Source: Gammaproteobacteria bacterium (GTDB taxonomy: Bacteria; Pseudomonadota; Gammaproteobacteria; Pseudomonadales; Pseudohongiellaceae). From it: a DNA stretch of 17,013 nt. The position numbers were made by a program, and so were the translations under genes. The notes beneath the pieces are model-generated. The model was not told the DNA's origin. It ran no database searches and was given only the letters and a program-made list of their open reading frames with translations. The DNA lies in assembly GCA_016762995.1 (NCBI GenBank), contig JAESUT010000200.1:14039-31051 (forward strand), in the 5' to 3' direction. Positions 1-9,131 of this stretch are shown one piece after another. How positions within the stretch are numbered: position 1 is the first letter of the stretch; each line of letters starts with the position of its first letter.

Positions 1-1167
1 CGGATCGCTGCACAAACTGCTAAGCAAGTTATCGTGCAAAAAGTACGAGAAGCCGAGAGAGAAATCATAATTGGCGATTATAAAGATCGCATCGGTGAGC
101 TTGTTGCTGGAACGGTAAAGAAAGTAACTCGTGAAAATATCATTATCGACCTGGGTAGCAATGCCGAGGCGTTGCTATCTCGCGATCAAATGATCCCGAG
201 AGAGACCTTTCGCATGGGAGACCGAATGCGCGCCCTCTTGATTGATGTTCGTTCCGAACAACGTGGCCCGCAGCTATTCCTAAGTCGCACTTCTCCCAAC
301 ATGCTTATCGAGCTATTTAAAATTGAAGTGCCGGAGATCTCCGAAGAAATTATCGAAATCAAAGCGGCGGCGAGAGATCCTGGCTCGAGAGCTAAAATCG
401 TGGTTAGCACGAATGACGGCCGGATCGATCCTGTGGGTGCTTGTGTTGGCATGCGTGGTTCGCGCGTGCAAGTAGTCTCGAATGAATTATCAAATGAGCG
501 GATCGACATTATACTTTGGGATGACAACCCGGCGCAGTTAGTCATTAATTCAATGTCTCCTGCAGAAGTCGCTTCAATTATTGTTGATGAAGATAGCAAC
601 ACGATGGACATCGCTGTTGAAGAAGATAATCTTGCTCAAGCCATCGGTAGAAATGGCCAGAACGTACGTCTTTCCAGTGAGTTAACTGGGTGGACAATTA
701 ACGTGATGAGCGAAGAAGAAGCAGCAGACAAGCAACAGAAGGAAGCGAACAGCTTCATCGACATGTTCGTTGAAAAGCTCGATCTCGACGAGGAGTCAGC
801 GGAAGTTCTGGTGCAGGAAGGTTTTACTTCACTTGAAGAAATTGCCTACGTGCCTCTTGATGAGATACTGGCTATTGATGGATTCGATGAAGAGATCGCG
901 AATGAGTTGAGGAGTCGAGCTAAAGATGCATTGCTTACTTTGGCTATCGCCTCTGAGGAAGATCTATCTTCTGCGAATATCGCAGATGATCTTCTGAATA
1001 TGGAAGGCATGGATGGAAAACTTGCATTGGAACTCGCTAAGAAAGGAATTCTCAATATGGAAGGATTGGCAGAGCAGTCTATCGATGAATTAATAGACAT
1101 TGAAGGCATGGATGAAGAGCGTGCAGGTAAGTTAATTATGACCGCTCGCGCACCATGGTTTGAGTAA
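1..1167 (+). CDS. nusA: Transcription termination/antitermination factor NusA (5' partial)
   Basis: NusA binds RNA polymerase and nascent RNA and controls pausing, Rho-dependent and intrinsic termination, and antitermination. The reading frame is open from base 1, and the residues before the first possible start (GTG at 34) match the E. coli family closely ([19 protein letters not shown]), so the gene begins outside the window. Of about 495 residues in E. coli, 388 are visible. In order they are the end of the N-terminal polymerase-binding domain, an S1 domain ([17 protein letters not shown]), KH1 ([12 protein letters not shown]), KH2 ([13 protein letters not shown]) and two acidic C-terminal repeats ending in MTARAPWFE. 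The two acidic repeats are the form typical of gammaproteobacteria, where they contact the alpha C-terminal domain. infB follows after 35 bases. Identification is by recognised sequence and gene order. Confidence 0.97.
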   Translation, partial: RIAAQTAKQVIVQKVREAEREIIIGDYKDRIGELVAGTVKKVTRENIIIDLGSNAEALLSRDQMIPRETFRMGDRMRALLIDVRSEQRGPQLFLSRTSPNMLIELFKIEVPEISEEIIEIKAAARDPGSRAKIVVSTNDGRIDPVGACVGMRGSRVQVVSNELSNERIDIILWDDNPAQLVINSMSPAEVASIIVDEDSNTMDIAVEEDNLAQAIGRNGQNVRLSSELTGWTINVMSEEEAADKQQKEANSFIDMFVEKLDLDEESAEVLVQEGFTSLEEIAYVPLDEILAIDGFDEEIANELRSRAKDALLTLAIASEEDLSSANIADDLLNMEGMDGKLALELAKKGILNMEGLAEQSIDELIDIEGMDEERAGKLIMTARAPWFE

Positions 1168-1202
1168 CAGCAATTCTGTTGTTGTTGAATAGGGGTAGTT
1201 GA

Positions 1203-3755
1203 ATGGCAGATGCAAAAATAAGTGAACTCGCCAAAGTTGTCGGAGTCTCGGTAGACAAGCTGCTGTCTCAGATAAAAGAGGCGGGCCTGTCGCATACTAA
1301 AGCTGACGATTCGATTTCGAACGACGATAAAAACACTTTATTGCAGTTTCTGCGCCGTAGCCACGGAGACTCTGAGGCCAGCATATCTGCGCCTAAGAAG
1401 ATTACGCTCAAACGGAAGACGGTAGGCACACTCAGAGCGGCATCTACTCACGGTAGAGGCAAGACTGTTAACGTTGAGGTTCGCAAGAAGCGCACCTATG
1501 TTAAGCGTAGTGCTGTCGCCGAAGATGCGCCAGAAGAATTAGAAGATGAGGCAGTAGTAGCTGCAGCAGAGAGCGCCGAAGATGCCGTAGCAGATGCGAG
1601 TGTCGAGACGACGGATACCGCTAGCGCGGAGTCTGCAGAAGCGACGATCACAGAAACATCAGACAAGGCTAGCGATAAGGCTCCTGCCAAAGGTAAAGCT
1701 GCGCCAGACGTGCCTGCTGAAGAGGCTGCGACAGCAAGGGATGATAAGCCAGGTGCGAAGCGTAAGGGACAGGGCAAGAAAGAATCAGACGATCCTGTAG
1801 AGAAGAAAAAAACCCACCTGAAGAGCAAGGGTAAACCTCCTAAGCGGCAGGCCAAGAATATCCATGTTAATGACGACTTCGTTCTAGAAGGCGGCGATGT
1901 GAATGATATGGGGCGTGGTCGAAGAGGCGGCGGCAGGAAAGGCAAAGCGCGCTTATCTGCCACTCAGCATGCCTTCGAGAAGCCAAAAGACTTCATCAAG
2001 CGTGAAATCAAGATTGGCGAAACCAATACATTGCCGGACCTAGCGCAGCAGATGTCGGTTAAGACGGCAGGGCTAGTCAAAACCTTATTCAACATGGGTG
2101 TTATGGCAACGATAAACCAGACTCTAGATCAAGATACGGCGTCATTACTGATTGAAGAGATCGGCCATACGCCGAAGTTCGTATCAGAAGACGCGATCGA
2201 AGATCAGTTGGCAGAATCTATTACTGCAGAGACGGGCAAAGTCGAGATTACTCGTGCGCCGGTAGTTACAGTAATGGGCCATGTAGATCACGGTAAAACT
2301 TCTCTCTTGGACTATATACGCAAGTCTACAGTCGCCTCTCATGAGGCCGGCGGAATTACGCAGCACATTGGTGCTTATCACGTGGAAACCAGTCATGGCA
2401 TGATTAGTTTTCTCGATACACCAGGTCACGCGGCATTTACCGCTATGCGCGCTCGTGGAGCGAAAGCAACGGACGTAGTTGTCTTAGTGGTCGCTGCTGA
2501 CGACGGTGTTAAGCCGCAAACTGAAGAGGCTGTGCGGCATGCGAAGGCCTCTAACGTGGCGTTAGTTGTGGCAGTCAACAAGATGGATAAAGAAGGCGTC
2601 GATGTAGATCGCGTTAAGAGCGAATTAGCCGCCCTGGAAGTTATTCCGGAAGATTGGGGTGGCGAGACACAATTCATAGAAGTGTCGGCCATTACCGGTC
2701 AGGGTGTCGATCAGTTATTAGAAGCCATCCTTCTACAGGCTGAACTTATGGAGCTAAAGGCTTATACCGATGTTCCTGGTCAGGGTGTAGTAATTGAGTC
2801 CAGACTAGACAAAGGTCGCGGGCCAGTCGCCTCAGTTCTAGTACAAAACGGTACACTTAAAACAGGCGACACTGTGTTGGCTGGCCATGAGTTTGGCCGT
2901 GTCCGTGCTCTCGTTGACGAGACGGGTAAAAACATTAAAACGGCAGGCCCTTCCATTCCTGTTGAGATTCTTGGTCTCAATGGCGTGCCTGAAGCAGGTG
3001 ATGAGTTTGTTGTCGTAGCAGATGAGAAGAAGGCCCGAGAGATCGCGGAATTCAGACGCACGCGACACAAAGATTCATTGCAAGCGTCGCAGAAATCGAA
3101 CTTAGTTGAGAACATGTTTGCTGGTATTGGCAAAGAAAACCTCAGTATCTTCAATGTCATCATCAAGACCGACGTGCGCGGTTCGCTTGAGGCGATTGTA
3201 GGTTCATTGCAGAAACTCAATACAGACGAGGTCGAAGTTAATGTCGTTGCCTCGGGTGTTGGTGGTATCTCGGAGACTGATGCGCATTTGGCAGCCACAT
3301 CGAAGGCAATGATTATCGGCTTCAATGTGCGAGCAGATAAGTCGTCACGCGAAATTGTTGAAAACGGCGGCCTGCAGCTGCGTTATTACAATGTTATTTA
3401 CGATGTGATCGATGACGTAAAAGCGATCATGGGCGGTATGCTCTCGCCAGAAATTCGCGAAGAGATTGTGGGTGTTGCCGAAGTTCGCGATGTGTTCAAC
3501 TCACCGAAGTTTGGTCAGATCGCGGGAAGTATGGTCATCGAAGGCACTGTCTATCGTAGCAAGCCGATACGTGTTCTACGCGACAACGTGGTGATCTATG
3601 AAGGCGAACTCGAATCATTAAGACGATTCAAGGACGATGCCAATGAAGTTAGAAATGGCATTGAGTGTGGTATCGGCGTTCGTAACTACACTGACGTTAA
3701 AGTCGGCGACAAGATTGAAGTATATGAGACAACCGAAGTGGCTAGAAGTCTTTGA
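1203..3755 (+). CDS. infB: Translation initiation factor IF-2
   Basis: IF-2 is the GTPase that recruits initiator fMet-tRNA to the 30S subunit and promotes subunit joining. At 850 residues it is of the long gammaproteobacterial type (E. coli 890). Residues 1-55 are an IF2_N domain ([18 protein letters not shown]). Residues 60-250 are a low-complexity Ala/Glu then Lys/Arg-rich linker. A second IF2_N-like domain lies near 275-325 ([20 protein letters not shown]). The GTPase domain starts near 350, with P-loop GHVDHGKT at 359-366, DTPGH at 405-409 and NKMD at 459-462. The C-terminal beta-barrel and tRNA-binding domains run to the end. The ATG is preceded by AGGGGT (1191-1196) at good spacing. 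It lies in the nusA operon and is followed by rbfA after 28 bases. Confidence 0.98.
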   Translation: MADAKISELAKVVGVSVDKLLSQIKEAGLSHTKADDSISNDDKNTLLQFLRRSHGDSEASISAPKKITLKRKTVGTLRAASTHGRGKTVNVEVRKKRTYVKRSAVAEDAPEELEDEAVVAAAESAEDAVADASVETTDTASAESAEATITETSDKASDKAPAKGKAAPDVPAEEAATARDDKPGAKRKGQGKKESDDPVEKKKTHLKSKGKPPKRQAKNIHVNDDFVLEGGDVNDMGRGRRGGGRKGKARLSATQHAFEKPKDFIKREIKIGETNTLPDLAQQMSVKTAGLVKTLFNMGVMATINQTLDQDTASLLIEEIGHTPKFVSEDAIEDQLAESITAETGKVEITRAPVVTVMGHVDHGKTSLLDYIRKSTVASHEAGGITQHIGAYHVETSHGMISFLDTPGHAAFTAMRARGAKATDVVVLVVAADDGVKPQTEEAVRHAKASNVALVVAVNKMDKEGVDVDRVKSELAALEVIPEDWGGETQFIEVSAITGQGVDQLLEAILLQAELMELKAYTDVPGQGVVIESRLDKGRGPVASVLVQNGTLKTGDTVLAGHEFGRVRALVDETGKNIKTAGPSIPVEILGLNGVPEAGDEFVVVADEKKAREIAEFRRTRHKDSLQASQKSNLVENMFAGIGKENLSIFNVIIKTDVRGSLEAIVGSLQKLNTDEVEVNVVASGVGGISETDAHLAATSKAMIIGFNVRADKSSREIVENGGLQLRYYNVIYDVIDDVKAIMGGMLSPEIREEIVGVAEVRDVFNSPKFGQIAGSMVIEGTVYRSKPIRVLRDNVVIYEGELESLRRFKDDANEVRNGIECGIGVRNYTDVKVGDKIEVYETTEVARSL

Positions 3756-3783
3756 GAATAAGTTCGGGGGCGGGTAACTAATC

Positions 3784-4209
3784 GTGGCAGATATGTCTCC
3801 AAGGGTGCAAAGGGTAGCTGATCAGATTCAGCGAGAACTAGCGTCGTTAATTCAGATGGAAGTGAACGATCCTCGGGTTGGCATGGTTTCGGTTACAGGT
3901 GTAGAGGTGAGCCGAGATATAGCTCATGCCAAGGTGTTCGTGACGGTATTGAATACCCTGACCGATGATTCAGAGGTAAATAATTCGATACTTACCGAAC
4001 CTGGCGAGTTGGATAAGTTAGAGATAAAAGAGAATATAAATGCGCTGAATAAGGCCGCGGGTTTTTTGCGCTCCTTATTGGCCAAGCGACTAAGTACTCG
4101 TTCAGTGCCCAAGCTACGTTTTTATTACGACGGAAGTATCCAGCGCGGACAGCAGCTTTCGAGCTTGATAGATAGCGCATTAGCAGCCGATAAAGATTCG
4201 CATTCTTGA
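3784..4209 (+). CDS. rbfA: 30S ribosome-binding factor RbfA (GTG start)
   Basis: RbfA binds the immature 30S subunit near helix 1 of 16S rRNA and is needed for late maturation and cold adaptation. The 141-residue protein matches the family at PRVQRVADQIQRELASLIQ, NDPRVGMVSVTGVEVSRDIAHAKVFVTVLN, the AAGFLRSLLAKRL helix of the KH fold and VPKLRFYYDGS. The start is taken as GTG 3784, about nine bases after the G-rich Shine-Dalgarno tract at 3766-3774; ATG 3793 is an alternative that would remove three residues. Compared with E. coli there is an acidic insertion of about 15-20 residues between VTVLN and INALNKAAG (roughly residues 58-83). The gene lies between infB and truB as expected. Confidence 0.95.
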   Translation: MADMSPRVQRVADQIQRELASLIQMEVNDPRVGMVSVTGVEVSRDIAHAKVFVTVLNTLTDDSEVNNSILTEPGELDKLEIKENINALNKAAGFLRSLLAKRLSTRSVPKLRFYYDGSIQRGQQLSSLIDSALAADKDSHS

Positions 4210-4242
4210 TTTTTTTGTCATTAGAGTTGTTGGGGATGCAGA

Positions 4243-5157
4243 TTGGCTAAGCGCAAGAAAGGCAGAAGTATCGATGGCATTGTCATACTAGATAAAGCCA
4301 TTGGACTCAGTTCAAACAGAGCTCTGCAAGAAGTAAAAAGAATCTTCGATGCCCAGAAAGCAGGGCATACAGGCAGCTTGGATCCATTGGCGACTGGGGT
4401 GCTACCGCTCTGTTTGGGTGAGGCGACTAAAGTATCTCAATTCTTGCTGGACTCGGACAAAAAATATAGAGCTAAAGTAAAGCTGGGCGTTAGGACTGAT
4501 AGTGGCGACAGCGAAGGAAACGTCCTCGAAAGCTGTGCCGATTTTCAAGTTTCCCAGCAGCAGATTGAAAAAGCACTGATACCCTTCAGGGGCGAGATTG
4601 AGCAAGTGCCGCCTATGTACTCCGCCTTAAAAGTTAATGGGGTGCCGTTGTATAAAATGGCGCGCAAAGGACAAACTATAGAGCGTGAGGCTCGGCAGAT
4701 CACTGTATACAGCATCGAGTTGACAGCCTTCGAAGGCGACGAGTTGGAGCTAGAGATCGCTTGCAGTAAGGGCACCTACATAAGAACCATCGCCGATGAT
4801 CTCGGTCAGGCCTTGGGGTGCGGGGCGCACATCATAGCCTTAAGGCGGACACAGGCAGGTGCGTTCACAGAAGCAGACTGCGTAACGACGCAGCAGTTGA
4901 TTGAGGAATGTGAAAGTGGCGGTTTGAGTGTCATCGACGAACATCTCATTCCGATGGACAAGGCCATAGAGGACTTGCCAGAAGTTGTGTTGCCAAGCAT
5001 CACTGCTAGCTTTATCAAGAATGGCCAAGCTGTTTTGGTTAGACACTTGCCAGAAGAGGGCTTGGTTAGACTGTACGAAGAGGGACAATTCATCGGTATT
5101 GGTTGTATCGATGATGATGGCAAGGTCGCTCCTCGACGGTTAATAGTCACGCATTGA
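4243..5157 (+). CDS. truB: tRNA pseudouridine(55) synthase TruB (TTG start)
   Basis: TruB isomerises U55 in the T-loop of nearly all tRNAs to pseudouridine and also acts as a tRNA chaperone. The 304-residue protein carries the family motif GHTGSLDPLATG, with the catalytic aspartate at residue 47. It also has KYRAKVKLGVRTDSGDSEG, the PPMYSALKVNGVPLYKMAR segment and CSKGTYIRTIADDLG. A PUA-like RNA-binding domain fills the last 60-70 residues. No in-frame ATG precedes the conserved N-terminus, and TGGGGA (4231-4236) sits six bases before TTG 4243, so TTG is the start. Length is close to E. coli (314). It follows rbfA after 33 bases. Confidence 0.97.
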   Translation: MAKRKKGRSIDGIVILDKAIGLSSNRALQEVKRIFDAQKAGHTGSLDPLATGVLPLCLGEATKVSQFLLDSDKKYRAKVKLGVRTDSGDSEGNVLESCADFQVSQQQIEKALIPFRGEIEQVPPMYSALKVNGVPLYKMARKGQTIEREARQITVYSIELTAFEGDELELEIACSKGTYIRTIADDLGQALGCGAHIIALRRTQAGAFTEADCVTTQQLIEECESGGLSVIDEHLIPMDKAIEDLPEVVLPSITASFIKNGQAVLVRHLPEEGLVRLYEEGQFIGIGCIDDDGKVAPRRLIVTH

Positions 5158-5158
5158 G

Positions 5159-5189
5159 CGTGGTGGCTGTGCACGGCAGCCAAGCTACG
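5159..5189 (+). other. RNA hairpin just after the truB stop
   Basis: TGGCTG (5164-5169) pairs perfectly with CAGCCA (5177-5182) around a seven-base loop. CGTGG (5159-5163) can pair below it with CTACG (5185-5189), using one G-U and a two-base bulge. No run of T follows, so it is not a standard intrinsic terminator. It could be an mRNA-processing or stabilising element between truB and rpsO, or have no function. Confidence 0.35.
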
Positions 5190-5267
5190 AATAATTAAGA
5201 ATTCAACAGGGAAAGTCTCAGGTAACTACTAATATGCGTGGTTATGCTGATTTAAACGGAAGTTGTA

Positions 5268-5286
5268 GTCGCGCAGTCATAGCGAC
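5268..5286 (+). promoter_or_regulatory. Candidate rpsO leader hairpin (possible S15 autoregulatory element)
   Basis: GTCGC (5268-5272) and GCGAC (5282-5286) form a perfect five-pair stem with a nine-base loop, ending 18 bases before the Shine-Dalgarno AGGAG (5305-5309). In E. coli, S15 represses its own translation by binding a structured rpsO leader. Position and compactness fit such an element, but I cannot show a pseudoknot or a conserved S15 contact, so the role is inferred. Confidence 0.3.
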
Positions 5287-5316
5287 CTTATTAATTGCAT
5301 ATTTAGGAGATAGAAA

Positions 5317-5586
5317 ATGGCTTTATCAGCTGAACGAAAAGACACGATCATCAAAGACTACGCGCAGAGCGAAGGTGATACAGGTTCACCCGAAGTGCAA
5401 GTGGCTTTGCTGACAGCAAACATCAATGAACTGCAGTCGCACTTCAAAGAACATATTCACGATCATCATTCTCGCCGCGGACTGATCCGAATGGTGAACA
5501 GCCGCAGAAAACTGCTTGACTACTTGAAGCGCAAAAGCCTAGAACGTTATGCGACTTTGATTAAGCGACTTGGCTTACGTCGATAA
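5317..5586 (+). CDS. rpsO: 30S ribosomal protein S15
   Basis: S15 is a primary 16S rRNA-binding protein that organises the central domain of the 30S subunit and forms an intersubunit bridge. The 89-residue product has the exact family length and its highly conserved segments: [21 protein letters not shown], the [24 protein letters not shown] core that binds the three-way junction, and a basic C-terminus LIKRLGLRR. The ATG is preceded by AGGAG (5305-5309) with seven-base spacing. The 159 bases before it, after truB, are long enough for a leader and perhaps a promoter. pnp follows, as in E. coli. Confidence 0.99.
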   Translation: MALSAERKDTIIKDYAQSEGDTGSPEVQVALLTANINELQSHFKEHIHDHHSRRGLIRMVNSRRKLLDYLKRKSLERYATLIKRLGLRR

Positions 5587-5629
5587 CTGTTTATTTAACC
5601 ATGTCGATAACTATCAATCGAAAATATCT

Positions 5630-5675
5630 GCGTAGGGCCTGATGAGTTGGCTCTGCGCCTAATTAAATAATTAGG
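5630..5675 (+). promoter_or_regulatory. pnp leader with two consecutive hairpins, the second covering the ribosome binding site
   Basis: Arms GCGTAGGGCC (5630-5639) and GGCTCTGCGC (5649-5658) form a ten-pair stem with two G-U pairs and a nine-base loop. Immediately after, CCTAATTA (5658-5665) and TAATTAGG (5668-5675) are perfect inverted repeats, overlapping the first stem by one base. The second right arm runs into the Shine-Dalgarno AGGGA (5673-5677) of pnp. In E. coli, RNase III cuts a pnp leader hairpin and PNPase then represses its own mRNA; this leader could serve the same way. The structure is seen; the regulation is inferred. Confidence 0.5.
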
Positions 5676-5684
5676 GAAAATATT

Positions 5685-7796
5685 ATGTTTAACCCAGTAA
5701 CTAAAACCTTTCAATTCGGCGACCAGACGGTCACTTTGGAAACCGGAAAAGTAGCGAGACAGGCAACAGGCTCTGTTGTCGTAAGCATTGGTAATACCAT
5801 GGTGCTAGCGACCGTGGTGGGTCGAAAGAAAGCCAATCCTGGCGCGGCTTTTTTCCCATTGACGGTTAATTATCAAGAAAAAACCTACGCTGTAGGAAAA
5901 ATTCCTGGAGGATTTTTCAAGCGCGAAGGCAGACCAACTGAGAATGAAACCTTAACATCGCGTCTTATCGATCGCCCGATTCGTCCCCTGTTTCCGAAGG
6001 GCTTCATGAATGAAGTGCAGGTGATTTGTACGGTAATTTCTGCTGACAAGAATGAGCGGGCAGATATTGCAGGCTTGATAGGTGCTTCAGCGGCATTGTC
6101 TATTTCAGGAATACCATTTGCTGAGCCTATTGGTGCAGCGCGCGTTGGTTATGATGCTGAAACGGGTTATATGCTCAATCCTAACAATACCCAGCTGGAA
6201 ACATCGCAACTCGACATGGTTGTGGCTGGCACGAAGTCAGCGGTTCTAATGGTTGAATCTGAAGCGAAAGAATTAAGCGAAGATCAAATGCTAGGCGCGG
6301 TTCTGTACGCTCATCAAGAGATGCAGGTTGTTGTTGACGCTATTGCAGAGTTGAAAGCTGAAATTGGCAAGCCAGCATGGGATTGGCAGCCTGAGCCCGT
6401 GAATGAAGAGTTAACGGCGGCAGTTGCAAGTCAGGTTGGAGCTGGTGTTACTGAGGCTTATCAAATTTCTGAAAAGATGGCCCGTCAGGATGCTCTTGGA
6501 GCATTGAAGACGCAGGCTGTTGAGCAATTGGCTAACGAAGAGTCAAGTGTTAGTGCCGACGACGTAAAAGATGTTTTTGCGAAATTGGAGAAAAGCACTG
6601 TACGGAACCGGATATTGGATGGTGAGCCACGTATCGATGGTCGGGATACTACAACCGTTCGTGCAATCGAAGTTGAAACCGGAGTTCTTCCTAAGGCTCA
6701 CGGTTCGGCACTGTTTACGCGCGGTGAAACACAGGCATTGGTGGTAACTACACTTGGCGCGCTACGCGATTCGCAACTTATCGAAGACCTTCAGGGTTCG
6801 AGAAAAGACCCATTCATGTTGCATTATAACTTCCCTCCCTATTCAGTAGGTGAGACTGGTTTCATGAGCGGTCCTAAGCGACGTGAGATTGGTCACGGCC
6901 GTCTTGCTAGACGTGGTGTTGCTGCTGTTATGCCTCCAGAAGAAGAGTTCCCGTACGCGATTCGTGTGGTTTCAGAAATCACCGAATCTAACGGTTCAAG
7001 TTCTATGGCGAGTGTCTGCGGAAGCAGCCTAGCAATGATGGATGCCGGTGTTCCAATCTCCGCTCCCGTTGCTGGTATCGCAATGGGCCTTATCAAGGAA
7101 GGCGAGCGCTTCGCAGTTCTAACAGATATCCTTGGCGATGAAGATCACCTTGGTGACATGGACTTCAAGGTGGCGGGAACAGCCGCTGGTATAACTGCTC
7201 TGCAGATGGATATTAAGATTCAGGGTATTACAGAAGAAATCATGGAGCAGGCTCTCGAACAGGCTCATACAGCTAGGAATCATATCCTAGACGAGATGAA
7301 CAAGGTTATCTCAACTGCTAGAGAAACTGTTTCAGAAAACGCACCTGCCATGGCAATGATCAAGATTGATACAGATAAGATTCGCGACGTTATTGGTAAG
7401 GGCGGTGCGGTTATCCGTGGCATTACCGAAGAGACTGGCGCATCAGTTGATATCGACGACGACGGCAATGTCCGTATCTATGGCGAAGACGCAGACTCTC
7501 GTGATGCTGCACTCGAGATGGTTAATGCCATTACGGCAGAAGCCGAAGTAGGAAAGATCTACAACGGTAAAGTTGCGAGAATCGTCGACTTTGGTGCGTT
7601 CGTTACAATATTGCCTGGCAAAGATGGTTTGGTTCATATCTCTCAGATCTCGCAAGAGCGTGTAGAGAACGTGAACGAGCATTTGGAAGAGGGTCAGGAC
7701 GTTCTAGTTAAGGTTCTAGACACCGATGCTAGAGGCCGTATCAAGCTGAGTATCAAAGAAATCAGCGAAGAGGAACGGTCTGCGCACGTAGCCTAA
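5685..7796 (+). CDS. pnp: Polyribonucleotide nucleotidyltransferase (PNPase)
   Basis: PNPase is the trimeric phosphorolytic 3'-5' exoribonuclease of the degradosome and also makes heteropolymeric tails. The 703-residue protein (E. coli 711) shows all the domains. RNase PH-like domain 1 contains [24 protein letters not shown]. An alpha-helical linker spans about 215-310. The catalytic RNase PH-like domain 2 has [16 protein letters not shown], with D485 and D491 equivalent to E. coli D486/D492. A KH domain starts near 558 with GKGG at 571-574, and an S1 domain begins at about 623. ATG 5685 follows AGGGA with seven-base spacing. It is the last gene of the cluster, before a strong terminator. The leader hairpins suggest autoregulation. 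Confidence 0.98.
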   Translation: MFNPVTKTFQFGDQTVTLETGKVARQATGSVVVSIGNTMVLATVVGRKKANPGAAFFPLTVNYQEKTYAVGKIPGGFFKREGRPTENETLTSRLIDRPIRPLFPKGFMNEVQVICTVISADKNERADIAGLIGASAALSISGIPFAEPIGAARVGYDAETGYMLNPNNTQLETSQLDMVVAGTKSAVLMVESEAKELSEDQMLGAVLYAHQEMQVVVDAIAELKAEIGKPAWDWQPEPVNEELTAAVASQVGAGVTEAYQISEKMARQDALGALKTQAVEQLANEESSVSADDVKDVFAKLEKSTVRNRILDGEPRIDGRDTTTVRAIEVETGVLPKAHGSALFTRGETQALVVTTLGALRDSQLIEDLQGSRKDPFMLHYNFPPYSVGETGFMSGPKRREIGHGRLARRGVAAVMPPEEEFPYAIRVVSEITESNGSSSMASVCGSSLAMMDAGVPISAPVAGIAMGLIKEGERFAVLTDILGDEDHLGDMDFKVAGTAAGITALQMDIKIQGITEEIMEQALEQAHTARNHILDEMNKVISTARETVSENAPAMAMIKIDTDKIRDVIGKGGAVIRGITEETGASVDIDDDGNVRIYGEDADSRDAALEMVNAITAEAEVGKIYNGKVARIVDFGAFVTILPGKDGLVHISQISQERVENVNEHLEEGQDVLVKVLDTDARGRIKLSIKEISEEERSAHVA

Positions 7797-7814
7797 TTCT
7801 TTTTTTCTGTAAAT

Positions 7815-7843
7815 AAAAAGCCCGAGCATTGCTCGGGCTTTTT
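7815..7843 (+). terminator. Intrinsic terminator after pnp, probably bidirectional
   Basis: GCCCGAGC (7820-7827) and GCTCGGGC (7831-7838) form a perfect eight-pair GC-rich stem with a three-base ATT loop, followed by TTTTT (7839-7843). Five A residues precede the stem, so the minus-strand reading also has a T-run and could end araC-type transcription arriving from 7968. It lies 19 bases after the pnp stop. Confidence 0.92.
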
Positions 7844-7967
7844 CGTTCTAGTTTTCTATATTGACGAGCCGAAGGTGCAGTAAAATAAATCGCCGGCTAG
7901 TTCCAGTCAAATGACGCTATGGCTCCCGATGGTAAGAAGCTACAGACATGGGTGATGCAGAATGTGC

Positions 7968-9068
7968 TTACAGTCTAGGCTCTATCGCTGTGTGTTCGCG
8001 GTTACGAAATTCCGTCGGCGTAGCCCCATAGCGCTCTTTAAATGCCTTATTGAAAACAGATAGCGAGGCATAGCCTACGTCCAGAGCGATTGTGGAAATA
8101 GGTCTGCTCGTTTCGCGCAGGCGCGTACAGGCATCCTCGATGCGATAGTTGTTTAGGAACTGGTTGAAATTTTTAAACTGTAGCTGTTGATTGATTAACC
8201 GCCTCAATTTATATTCTTGTATCGACAAACTCTCCGCAAGCTCCGCAATAGTAAGCCCTGTTTTCGCGTAAAGCTTTTCCTTTTTCATTGTCTCCTGAAT
8301 CTTCTTTAATACCGTGGGATCGACACTCGATTGAAGGCTAACGTTTCTTTTCGGCTTAGCCATCGTTCCTCCTGAGTGTGAAATAAGCGTGGTGGCATCC
8401 TCATTCAGTTGGAATATAAGCTGACAGAACAGAAAGGTCATAACAAATATGTAGAGCGAAACAGAATAGCGAGGTATAGCGGGCAGTAGAGATTGTCCTG
8501 ATTCAAGAACAAAGCGACTAAATAAGTTGATGAAGTCAGTGCCCACTACAGCTACCAACAAAACGCCCATGATGAGCAAGAAGGTTACTCGAGCGCGCCT
8601 TCGTTGCTCGAGCAAGTCGACTGAATAGCCTTGGCATGCAAGGTAGAGTGTGTGTGCCGCGAACACTAACATTATCAGCTGTGGAATTACCTGCACAAAA
8701 ATGTAGCTAATGTTGTTAATGGTCTCGGGGTAAAGATAGAAAATCCCGATTCCAATGCCGCGCGTGAGTTCAAAAAAGACCATTGCAAACCAGGCGCCAG
8801 GATGGATCTTACCGTTGTCGACAAACAGTGTGAAGGCAACAATCCACAATATGAAAGGCGCTAACGTCGCTAGTCTTAAAAGTATAAAGAAGGAAATCAG
8901 ATTGCTAGAAAGGTAGGGAATGCTAGCCAGCGTGTAAGCGCCGAGACAGAAACAATACAGTGAGATAAGCCGCGGCAGAGTGCCCCGATGGTGAACAAGG
9001 AAGAAGACAGCAATAAAGACAATCTGAGAAAAAGCGAGGATCGCGAGTAGGTCAAATAGTGGGCTCAT
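7968..9068 (-). CDS. AraC-family transcriptional regulator with seven-helix membrane N-terminus
   Basis: The 366-residue protein joins a membrane sensor to a DNA-binding domain. Hydrophobic segments lie at about 4-26, 34-54, 57-83, 91-113, 119-146, 160-184 and 201-221, which makes seven helices. A polar linker leads to a C-terminal AraC/XylS domain. Its first helix-turn-helix is near 272-293 (LTIAELAESLSIQEYKLRRLIN) and its second near 325-345 (ISTIALDVGYASLSVFNKAFKERYG), ending in the family's ATPTEFR. No Shine-Dalgarno precedes the ATG, and a promoter -10 ends only eight bases before it, so the mRNA may be leaderless. It is divergent from the cytochrome/copper oxygenase operon. Control of that operon is inferred from position and from operator-like repeats. 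The ligand sensed is unknown, and I know no specific gene name. Confidence 0.9.
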   Translation of the reverse strand: MSPLFDLLAILAFSQIVFIAVFFLVHHRGTLPRLISLYCFCLGAYTLASIPYLSSNLISFFILLRLATLAPFILWIVAFTLFVDNGKIHPGAWFAMVFFELTRGIGIGIFYLYPETINNISYIFVQVIPQLIMLVFAAHTLYLACQGYSVDLLEQRRRARVTFLLIMGVLLVAVVGTDFINLFSRFVLESGQSLLPAIPRYSVSLYIFVMTFLFCQLIFQLNEDATTLISHSGGTMAKPKRNVSLQSSVDPTVLKKIQETMKKEKLYAKTGLTIAELAESLSIQEYKLRRLINQQLQFKNFNQFLNNYRIEDACTRLRETSRPISTIALDVGYASLSVFNKAFKERYGATPTEFRNREHTAIEPRL

Positions 9069-9076
9069 TCGGAAGA

Positions 9077-9105
9077 AAGATAGTGCAATGAACCGTGCAA
9101 TGCAA
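9077..9105 (-). promoter_or_regulatory. Promoter of the membrane AraC regulator, with overlapping direct repeats
   Basis: On the minus strand, TTGCAT (9105-9100) and TATCTT (9082-9077) resemble sigma-70 -35 and -10 boxes with an exact 17-base spacer. The -10 ends eight bases before the ATG, placing the transcription start at or next to the start codon. Two copies of GTGCAATG (plus strand 9083-9090 and 9095-9102, 12-base period) fill the spacer and touch both boxes, as an autoregulatory operator might. Confidence 0.55.
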
Positions 9106-9131
9106 CTAGCATGCTAATCCTCTTAAACGGA

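Noticed and set aside
34..36. GTG as the start of nusA
   Set aside because: The frame is open upstream to base 1 and encodes conserved NusA residues, so this codon is internal.
1169..1186. Hairpin between nusA and infB (CAGCAA/TTGTTG)
   Set aside because: The stem is short, contains a G-U pair and has no terminator features; probably chance.
1496..1963. 155-codon frame antisense to the infB linker
   Set aside because: It is low-complexity Ser/Ala sequence generated by the repetitive Ala/Lys codons of the IF-2 linker.
5159..5189. Terminator after truB
   Set aside because: The hairpin is real, but no T-run follows, so intrinsic termination is not supported.
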